Source: Flavobacteriales bacterium UBA2426
Lineage (GTDB): Bacteria > Bacteroidota > Bacteroidia > Flavobacteriales_F > PHOS-HE28
Length of the DNA stretch: 12,585 nucleotides
Assembly: GCA_002342985.1 (NCBI GenBank)
Contig: DDRC01000105.1
Location: 1 to 12,585 of the forward strand
Reading direction: 5' to 3'
Below, piece by piece: positions 7,437 to 12,585 of the stretch. Numbering within the stretch: the stretch's first letter is position 1; each line of letters opens with the position of its first letter. Below the pieces are notes generated by a model. That model was not told the DNA's origin, searched no databases, and worked only from the letters and a program-made list of their open reading frames with translations. The translations under genes were made by a program, and so were the position numbers.

Positions 7437-8879
7437 TCAATCAGCCGTGATGCGCTCGTGCGAGAGACCTGCTGCGGCTTGGCGGAAGAAAATGCCCTTG
7501 GGGTTGCCCGATGCCCGAAGGAGCTCCCGGGCGTGCCGTGTATCATCCACCCGGAAGAGCGTGCGCTTCGCGTACCACCGCACCTGCGGCTCCGGGGTGA
7601 AGCCGAGGGTGAAGACCATCTCGTCCGGCCTGGCTTCGCGTGCGATGGCGAGGCCTTGCTCCATCTGCCAGGCGAATCGCTCGTCAGTCGGTGATGAGGG
7701 CGGATTGGTGCGGTAGAAGTAGAGCACGCCGGAAATGCATGTCACTGCCAGCGCGGCCCACGACCAACCAGCGCGCATGGCCGACAGCCCCAACCCGCCC
7801 AGCCCGCAGAGCAGCAGACCGGCTTTGAGCGCGGTGAAGTCGTGGCCGGTGTACTCAAGCAGGAAGGCCATCTCCAGGATCACGGGCAGAGCCGTGAGCA
7901 CCACGAAGAGCCACAGTGCGTTGCGCTGGGAGATGACCGAATGGCGCTTCCGCAGCAGCGACACGAGGGGCAGCAGGAGCGGCAGCCAGCTGATGCGGTA
8001 GTTGAGCAACAACGTGCGGAGCATGCCTCCATGCTCGCTGCCGGTTCCACGCTCGGCGTAGCGACCGCTGAAGTAGGCGAGCAGGGCATCGACATCCACC
8101 ACCTGCAGCCAGCGCCAAGCGGTAAATGCCAGCGCGAGGCCGACACCGGCAAACGCCGAAGCCAACAATCGCAATCGCGTGGCATCGCGCTGCTGGTGCC
8201 ATTGCACAATAGCGATCATGCCCAATGCAACGCCCGCCCACACACCCGGCCAGCTGATAAGCGTGGTGAGGAAAAGCGTCAACGCGCACAACACCGCCAT
8301 GCGCCAAGGGACGCCATCGGTTCTCGTCAAGGCACGCAAGGCGACGAGCACGTGCCAGACCCATGCGTTCTGGGCGAACATGTCGCTCATGTAGGCATTG
8401 CCGTGGAACCAGAGCGGCGCGGGCATGAAGAGGTAGAGCAGCGCGGCGAAGAGCGGCGCCGGTCCATCGCGCTGCAGCTCGCGCACGACGAGGTACAGGC
8501 CGATGGCCGTGAGCAGGTGGAAGAACAGATTGAAGAGCTGCAAGCCCAGAGCATTGGGCTCGGTGCCCGTGATGGCGAACAGCGCATGCGGCAGGTCGAA
8601 GGCGAGCGGCGGATGCGAGAGGTAGTAGAGCACGCCATCGTGCAGTGCGGGAGCATCGGTGTAACCGGGCGGGATCAGGTCGGCTGGTCCGGTGAAGGTG
8701 ATGGCCGGCGCGCCGTGGTGGGCGAGGAAGCCATCGTGGTGCCAGCTGTGCAGCGCGATGAGCACCAGCGCGGTGCAGAGCTCGTGGTGGCCGCTGAGCG
8801 GTCGGTTGAGCAAGGGCCAGCGCACAACCACGCTCACCGCGAAGGCAAGGAGCAGGAGGAGCAGATGGCGGCGCGACAT
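7437..8879 (-). CDS. Polytopic membrane protein, GT39/ArnT-like glycosyltransferase candidate
   Basis: A 480-residue protein with about ten to twelve hydrophobic helices. It opens with a single helix (LLLLLLAFAVSVVV) followed by a first outer loop RPLSGHHELCTAL, where the HHE (31-33) occupies the place of the acidic catalytic motif of GT39-like transferases. Further marks are LHDGVLYYLSHPPLAFDLPHAL, typical of the second part of that loop, and WFHGNAYMSDMF. A short soluble tail ends with a VRWYAKRTLF...HARELLRASG stretch. Family members move a sugar from a lipid-phosphate carrier to an acceptor on the outer face of the inner membrane. The gene is convergent with the previous one with no spacer (TGATCA holds both stops) and divergent from the next with 34 bp between starts. 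ATG 8879 is preceded at four bases by a -7-like box. Substrate unknown; a non-enzymatic membrane role is not excluded. Confidence 0.72.
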   Translation of the reverse strand: MSRRHLLLLLLAFAVSVVVRWPLLNRPLSGHHELCTALVLIALHSWHHDGFLAHHGAPAITFTGPADLIPPGYTDAPALHDGVLYYLSHPPLAFDLPHALFAITGTEPNALGLQLFNLFFHLLTAIGLYLVVRELQRDGPAPLFAALLYLFMPAPLWFHGNAYMSDMFAQNAWVWHVLVALRALTRTDGVPWRMAVLCALTLFLTTLISWPGVWAGVALGMIAIVQWHQQRDATRLRLLASAFAGVGLALAFTAWRWLQVVDVDALLAYFSGRYAERGTGSEHGGMLRTLLLNYRISWLPLLLPLVSLLRKRHSVISQRNALWLFVVLTALPVILEMAFLLEYTGHDFTALKAGLLLCGLGGLGLSAMRAGWSWAALAVTCISGVLYFYRTNPPSSPTDERFAWQMEQGLAIAREARPDEMVFTLGFTPEPQVRWYAKRTLFRVDDTRHARELLRASGNPKGIFFRQAAAGLSHERITAD

Positions 8880-8883
8880 CGCA

Positions 8884-8891
8884 CGAACATA
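8884..8891 (-). promoter_or_regulatory. -7-like box (TATGTTCG) four bases before the second membrane protein start
   Basis: On the minus strand TATGTTCG matches TAnnTTTG except at one position and ends four bases before the ATG at 8879. This repeats the arrangement seen at 5621 and 5667. No ribosome binding site is visible, and a leaderless message is suggested. Confidence 0.4.
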
Positions 8892-8898
8892 GCGCGGC

Positions 8899-8906
8899 TA
8901 CCTTGG
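8899..8906 (+). promoter_or_regulatory. -7-like box (TACCTTGG) seven bases before the third membrane protein start
   Basis: This is the same octamer as at 5655-5662, within a shared CGGCTACCTTGG, seven bases before the ATG at 8914. Only seven bases separate it from the divergent box at 8884-8891, so two polymerases could not occupy both promoters at once. Confidence 0.42.
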
Positions 8907-8913
8907 TCGCATC

Positions 8914-10287
8914 ATGGATGCGCGCGGCGAGCGTTCGATTCCGTCATGGGCCGTGCTGCTCCTGCTGGTGGCCGTCAGCATCGGGGCACATGCGTCCATC
9001 CTGACGTGCACCTTCTTCAGCGACGATTTCCAGGTGCTCTGGCGGCTGCGCTCCGGCGAGGGCAGCAGCTTCTTCCGGCCACTGGCCGACCTCGCACTCC
9101 GCGCGAACCTGGCATTGACCGGGCCGGAGCCGTGGGCCTTCAGGGTGGTGAATCTGGCGCTGCTGGGCATCAATGGCTGGCTGGTGCATCTGCTGGCCAG
9201 ACGGCTGCTCAGCCGAGACGCCGCCTTCGCCGCAGGCTTGTTCTTCGTGCTGTACCCCTTCCACCTCGAGCCGCAGGCCTGGATCATCGGCCGCGGCATT
9301 GCCCTAGCGTCGGCGTTCACGCTGGGGGCCTTGGTCGTGGCAACCGGCAACGCGCCAACCACCAAGCGCACCATCGCGGTTGCATTGTTGGTGCTGCTCG
9401 GCTCACTGTGCTATGAGAGCGCGCTGCTGGCGCCCCTGCTGCTCGGCGCGTGGTGGCTCATCCTTCGGCCCACGGACGCGAAGGCCTGGCGCGCGATGTT
9501 GCTCGCATCAATCGCGGTGGTCGTGCTGAACCTCGCGTTGCGCTGGATGGTGCTTGGCGGCCTGGCGAATGACTATGGATCGGCCTTCTTCGTCAAGCCT
9601 GTGAGCGATTACCTCAGCGCGGCCTTCAAGGTCATCGGGCGCTCCTTCCTGCCGCCGCATGACGATCCCGCGGTGCAGACCGTGCGCTTCGCGCTGCTCG
9701 GCCTTGCGCTTACGCTCGTCGGGCTCTGGTTCTGGCGCTCGAACCGGTTCCATCCGGAGCGCCTGCGCGCTGCTGCGCTGGTGGCATCGCTCTACGGGAT
9801 CGCCTCCATCATCGCCATGGTGGGTGGTGTGAGCACGCGCACGAGCGAGAGCGACCGTTTCCTATTTATGCCCTCGGCATTCCTGTGTGTGCTGGTCGCG
9901 CTGGCGATGGAGGGTATGCGGTCGAAGGCGGTATGGCGGATGGCCCTCGTGATGCTGGTGGCATCATGGTCACTGCTCTTGCGACAGGGCCTGGGGCATT
10001 GGCGCACCGCTTCCGAGACCATCGATCGCATCATCGCAGACACACCAGAGCCGCCGCGCGGAGGGCGACTGCTCGTCCATAACCTGCCGAGTGATTACCG
10101 GGGGGCCTACATCTTCCGGCACGGGTTCCCGGAGGCGCTCCAGCTCAGCGGCCGGGGTGCTGCGGATGTTGTCTTGGTGCAGAAAGACCTGAGCCAGACG
10201 GTGGTCACCTACGACGGCGATACGCTGGTGGTGCGGGAGACGGATGTGCGCTACGATGCAAGCGTGGCACTCAAGCCGAAGCCTTGA
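8914..10287 (+). CDS. Polytopic membrane protein, PMT/TMTC-like glycosyltransferase candidate
   Basis: A 457-residue protein with about ten hydrophobic helices. The first outer loop has the double aspartate of PMT/TMTC-type GT-C proteins (FFSDDFQ, Asp37-Asp38) followed by FRPLADLALRANLAL near 54-68. Residues 114-128 (YPFHLEPQAWIIGRG) match the style of the HPxHVExVAWIxGR segment of TMTC-like and related bacterial mannosyltransferases. About 100 residues after the last helix form a soluble tail that begins near RLLVHNLPSDYRGAYIFRHG and is common to this bacterial group. Such proteins are expected to glycosylate secreted proteins or surface glycans from a polyprenyl-phosphate sugar. Its 3' end overlaps the dxs remnant on the other strand by 17 bp. 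An overlapping out-of-frame ATG at 8918 makes no sensible protein. Substrate unknown. Confidence 0.75.
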   Translation: MDARGERSIPSWAVLLLLVAVSIGAHASILTCTFFSDDFQVLWRLRSGEGSSFFRPLADLALRANLALTGPEPWAFRVVNLALLGINGWLVHLLARRLLSRDAAFAAGLFFVLYPFHLEPQAWIIGRGIALASAFTLGALVVATGNAPTTKRTIAVALLVLLGSLCYESALLAPLLLGAWWLILRPTDAKAWRAMLLASIAVVVLNLALRWMVLGGLANDYGSAFFVKPVSDYLSAAFKVIGRSFLPPHDDPAVQTVRFALLGLALTLVGLWFWRSNRFHPERLRAAALVASLYGIASIIAMVGGVSTRTSESDRFLFMPSAFLCVLVALAMEGMRSKAVWRMALVMLVASWSLLLRQGLGHWRTASETIDRIIADTPEPPRGGRLLVHNLPSDYRGAYIFRHGFPEALQLSGRGAADVVLVQKDLSQTVVTYDGDTLVVRETDVRYDASVALKPKP

Positions 10288-10441
10288 TGCCCTTCACGGC
10301 TCGCTTCTCCCCCAGCATCTCCTTCACCGCCTCCACCACCGCGATGTCATCAATGCCGCATTCGCGGTAGAGCTCCGGCTGTGTTCCGTGCTCGAGGAAG
10401 CGGTCGGGAATGGCGAGGCGCTTCACGTGGGCCGTGAAGTA
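10271..10441 (-). pseudogene. dxs: C-terminal remnant of 1-deoxy-D-xylulose-5-phosphate synthase
   Basis: The minus strand reads 56 codons and a stop, with no start codon that would make a gene. The translation contains HVKRLAIPDRFLEHGTQPEL and then YRECGIDDIAVVEAVKEML, the characteristic end of DXS (IPD.F.EHG....L..ECGID), in the C-terminal transketolase-like domain. DXS makes 1-deoxy-D-xylulose 5-phosphate from pyruvate and glyceraldehyde 3-phosphate at the head of the MEP isoprenoid pathway and is about 620-650 residues long, so over 90% is missing. The reading frame upstream is closed at once by the TGA at 10442-10444, which is the stop codon of the WG-repeat gene. No other DXS segment is in the window. 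The missing part was either displaced by an inserted or rearranged segment or lost at a wrong assembly join. An intact copy would be expected elsewhere if this organism relies on the MEP pathway. Confidence 0.85.
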
Positions 10442-11137
10442 TCAACTCAGACGAGTGACCAACCCCGCTTCGGATACGGCAACGGGATTGCCCTCCTGGT
10501 CGATCGCAAAAGCGACCCCATTGTAAAAGGGTTCCAGGTAGGGGAACCGGTGCGCGGCTAAGGGGCGACCAGACCGGTCGATATGGAACCAGCCCTTCTC
10601 GTCCAAAGCCAACGCAAAGCCCTTGTGGTATACGTTCACAAAGCGGTAGGTGTGCGCATAAAGGCGGCTGCCATCGAACCGGATGTGGAAAGCCTCACTA
10701 TTCTCTACTGCGCAAATAATCCCATCCCTGGCATCACCAGCGTAATCGAACCGTGCCGCATAAATCGGTCGCCCTTTGGAGTCGATGTGGAAATAGCCTT
10801 CCTTGGAGCGTACCGAACAGACGCCCTCCTGATAGTTGCCGCACCACGGGTATCGCTCAGGATAGCAAGCCTTGCCGCTCAGGTCGATGTGGAACCAACC
10901 CTCTGGATCCATTACAGCGGCCCTTGCGAAATAAAACCCAAAGGCTTTCTGGAAGCGGGCGGTGTACAATGGATGCCCATTAGCATCGATGTGGTACCAT
11001 CCGGATGCATCCTGAACCGGGGCCACGCCCGGTGCATGGAACGACATCACGGCTGTGAAGCGATCCCTCCATAGGGGCTTCCCCTCGAGCAGGAAGTGTG
11101 ATCCGTCCAATGATGGCTTAATATCACGCCAGTTCAT
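10442..11137 (-). CDS. WG-repeat protein with exact 34-residue periodicity
   Basis: A 231-residue protein without signal peptide or membrane segment. Residues 46-215 are five consecutive repeats of exactly 34 residues, each close to G-[WY]-[YF]-H-I-D-x-x-G-x-x-x-Y-x-x-R-[FY] followed by a more variable half (...GxxxAVxDxE). A degenerate copy of about 33 residues precedes them (near FLLEGKPLWRDRF), and a 16-residue tail closes the array. These are WG repeats, a family of extracellular or intracellular beta-rich repeats of generally unknown function, probably binding modules. The start is ATG 11137, not the earlier in-frame codon at 11359, because the extra residues lie inside the methyltransferase gene and have no repeat character. 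The ATG overlaps the upstream stop in an ATGA, so translation is probably coupled. The stop codon directly abuts the dxs remnant. Function unknown; it may present or regulate the two enzymes encoded before it. Confidence 0.85.
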   Translation of the reverse strand: MNWRDIKPSLDGSHFLLEGKPLWRDRFTAVMSFHAPGVAPVQDASGWYHIDANGHPLYTARFQKAFGFYFARAAVMDPEGWFHIDLSGKACYPERYPWCGNYQEGVCSVRSKEGYFHIDSKGRPIYAARFDYAGDARDGIICAVENSEAFHIRFDGSRLYAHTYRFVNVYHKGFALALDEKGWFHIDRSGRPLAAHRFPYLEPFYNGVAFAIDQEGNPVAVSEAGLVTRLS

Positions 11138-12087
11138 GATCGTTGCGCTTTGATGATGGCCTGCTTTCCGTGATGTACATGGTCCAGGACCAGGAATCCT
11201 GAACGCTCCAGGAGCTGCTCGTATTCCTTCACGGAACGCTCCCGGCTTCCGCAAACGGCAAGCATGTTCATCGATAGCAGATGTCCTCCATCCCCCAAGA
11301 GGGACAGATCGTTCTCGATGAGATGGAGGGCTCCATGTGGGGGGAGTGCTGCGTGGCAATTCCCAAGGATCGCCATGGCTTCGGCATCATTCCAATCATG
11401 GATGACCCTGCTCAGGAGCAAGGCATCGGAGCCTTCCGGAACACCCTTGAAGAAGTCGCCTTGGAGGAACGCCACATCGCGGGTGCCTTCGGTACGGTGG
11501 TCTTGGATATCGAAGATGCGGAAGGTGACTTCCGGATATGCTGCTCGCAAGGAGCCGATCAGCGCCCCATTGCCGCCTCCCACGTCCATGACCGATCGGT
11601 ATTGGGACAGGTCCAGGACATCAGCTATTCCCTTATAGTCCTGTGAGGCATATGCGAACATGGCTTTATGGTACTCGACGGCGCGATCCGGAAGACCGTC
11701 CAAGTAGCAGAAGAAAGGAGCACCATAGAGTATGGGAAAAACGGCCTGTCCCGAGCGGATGCTGACGTCAAGCTGCTGCCAGGCATCCATGTGCTCGGCG
11801 CCCCACAGCAGGCAGGCATGCTTCGCACTTTCAGGATGGTCAGCACATAGCCGCTCAGCCTCTGGTGATAGACCGAGCCCGATATCCGATCGGCGCAAGT
11901 AGCCTTCATGCACAAGTGCCCCGATGAGGTTATCCAAAGCACGTGCATCTGCGTTGATGACCGAAGTGAGGTCCGCCACATTCCGCATGCCCGAAGCGAT
12001 GTGATCGAAGAGGTCCAGTTTGCACGCCGCCCTGACAGCGAGGTACTTCCAGTATCCGGTGAAGAGGTGCTCAAGTCGTTCAGCCAT
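11134..12087 (-). CDS. SAM-dependent O-methyltransferase (family 2, dimerising winged-helix N-terminus)
   Basis: A 317-residue protein with the layout of the plant-COMT/acetylserotonin and antibiotic O-methyltransferase family. An N-terminal helical/winged-helix part for dimerisation covers about 8-85 (KYLAVRAACKLDLFDHIASG, LDNLIGALVHEGYL). A Rossmann domain follows, with SAM motif I DVGGGNG at 168-174, the ribose-binding acidic residue in FDIQ (Asp193), GDFF at 210-213, HDW at 230-232 where His230 is the likely catalytic base, and Glu258 in LIENDL as its partner. All key residues are present, so it should be active. Members methylate hydroxyl groups of small aromatic or polyketide-like metabolites; the substrate here is unknown. 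The start overlaps the phosphatase stop by 8 bp, and the stop overlaps the WG-protein start by 4 bp, a tight operon. Base composition is lower in GC than the genes left of 10441. Confidence 0.92.
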   Translation of the reverse strand: MAERLEHLFTGYWKYLAVRAACKLDLFDHIASGMRNVADLTSVINADARALDNLIGALVHEGYLRRSDIGLGLSPEAERLCADHPESAKHACLLWGAEHMDAWQQLDVSIRSGQAVFPILYGAPFFCYLDGLPDRAVEYHKAMFAYASQDYKGIADVLDLSQYRSVMDVGGGNGALIGSLRAAYPEVTFRIFDIQDHRTEGTRDVAFLQGDFFKGVPEGSDALLLSRVIHDWNDAEAMAILGNCHAALPPHGALHLIENDLSLLGDGGHLLSMNMLAVCGSRERSVKEYEQLLERSGFLVLDHVHHGKQAIIKAQRS

Positions 12088-12585
12088 GGATCAATCGTTG
12101 TTGAAGGTCCGCGATCTCGTGGTCGGCAACGCCGCAGTTGATCAAGTATCCCCGAATGCCTCCTTCGCGCTCAATGATCTGGAGCACGATCTCCAGGTTA
12201 TGGGCGTACGTGTCGGACTCGCTGGCGAGGTAATCGACCAACACTACTTCCCTGTCTGCCCCGGACAAGAGATGGAGCAATGTGCACACAATGCCGGTCC
12301 TGTCCTTGCCGGCATGGCAATGGATCAACGCTCCCTGTCCTTCAGGCACTCTGCGCAGCGCGTCGACGACCGCCTTGATGCTCTCCCGGCACCCCAGCGC
12401 GAAGAAGCGATAGGCAATCTCCTGGTTGCCACCCTGCTGATAGGCGGGTTCCTTGAACCAATCGGGTTGCGCCCACGGGTCGAATGGGGCATGCACATAG
12501 TGGACCTTGCTCAGCGCTTCATCGGAGTATGCGTGCTCTTCCAGTTCCTGGGGTGCGCGCAGATCGATGATGGGGTGAATGGTGT
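12080..12585 (-). CDS. Tyrosine/dual-specificity-type protein phosphatase (Y_phosphatase3-like), 5' end outside window
   Basis: 167 residues are visible, and the frame is open through the right edge without a start. A methionine-like GTG at 12496 lies in the middle of the domain and is not the real start. The visible part begins IHPIIDLRAPQELEEHAY, the usual opening strand of bacterial tyrosine phosphatases (IDLRxxxE). It holds the P-loop HCHAGKDRTG (encoded at 12293-12322) with catalytic Cys and Arg in C-x5-R, and ends with a GGIRGYLINCGVADHEIADLQQRL segment typical of the Y_phosphatase3 group. The GKDRT form is shared with enzymes acting on phosphotyrosine, phosphoserine/threonine or phosphoinositides, so the substrate is open. 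It is the first visible gene of a coupled set with the O-methyltransferase and the WG-repeat protein. Confidence 0.88.
   Translation of the reverse strand, partial: TIHPIIDLRAPQELEEHAYSDEALSKVHYVHAPFDPWAQPDWFKEPAYQQGGNQEIAYRFFALGCRESIKAVVDALRRVPEGQGALIHCHAGKDRTGIVCTLLHLLSGADREVVLVDYLASESDTYAHNLEIVLQIIEREGGIRGYLINCGVADHEIADLQQRLIHG

Noticed and set aside
7842..9416. 524-codon plus-strand frame across the 8879/8914 divergent region
   Set aside because: It is antisense to one membrane protein and out of frame with the other, with Gln/Glu/Arg-rich composition and no recognisable domain.
10442..11137. WG-repeat gene as a CRISPR-like or nucleotide tandem repeat
   Set aside because: The 102-base period comes from protein repeats only. 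The DNA copies are diverged and there are no identical repeats or spacers.
11138..11359. 74-residue upstream extension of the WG-repeat protein
   Set aside because: It lies within the methyltransferase coding region, is Pro/Arg-rich without repeats, and the ATGA overlap at 11134-11137 gives a natural start.

Overview
The window looks like a chromosomal piece of a high-GC member of the Bacteroidota, probably Flavobacteriales-like. The signs are a pappalysin-type (M43) secreted metalloprotease start of the kind common in that phylum, TAnnTTnG promoter boxes instead of Shine-Dalgarno sites, WG repeats, and a tandem NDRDPIL-type C-terminal repeat. The taxonomic call is an inference from protein style; there is no rRNA or other marker gene. 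I saw no tRNA, rRNA, CRISPR array, transposase or integrase.

Left part (1-5621, all minus strand). A truncated M43 metalloprotease runs off the left edge. Upstream of it (to its right) is a large secreted protein that joins a YVTN-type beta-propeller to a diheme cytochrome c peroxidase-like region and ends in two calcium-loop repeats. An aldehyde dehydrogenase follows. A recognisable promoter (TTG-N20-TAGCTTGC) lies between the dehydrogenase and the propeller-cytochrome gene.

Middle part (5667-10287). Three polytopic membrane proteins resembling GT-C glycosyltransferases (ArnT/PMT/TMTC-like) alternate +, -, +. The first two meet with directly abutting stop codons (TGATCA). The two divergent start regions are only 34-45 bp long. 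At all four starts around them a TAnnTT-type -7 box sits 4 or 7 bases before the ATG, which suggests leaderless mRNAs.

Right part (10271-12585, minus strand). A C-terminal remnant of 1-deoxy-D-xylulose-5-phosphate synthase (dxs, 56 codons) ends abruptly at 10441. Directly against it, in the same reading frame, is the stop codon of a WG-repeat protein. That protein is the last gene of an overlapping set: tyrosine/dual-specificity-type phosphatase (5' end outside the window), SAM-dependent O-methyltransferase, WG-repeat protein. GC content, sampled by eye, drops from about 63-70% to about 50-60% at this junction. The right-hand cluster therefore appears to have been joined to the rest by insertion, rearrangement or an assembly chimera. 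The phosphatase-methyltransferase-WG set is the best candidate here for an undescribed functional unit. Its function cannot be read from the sequence.
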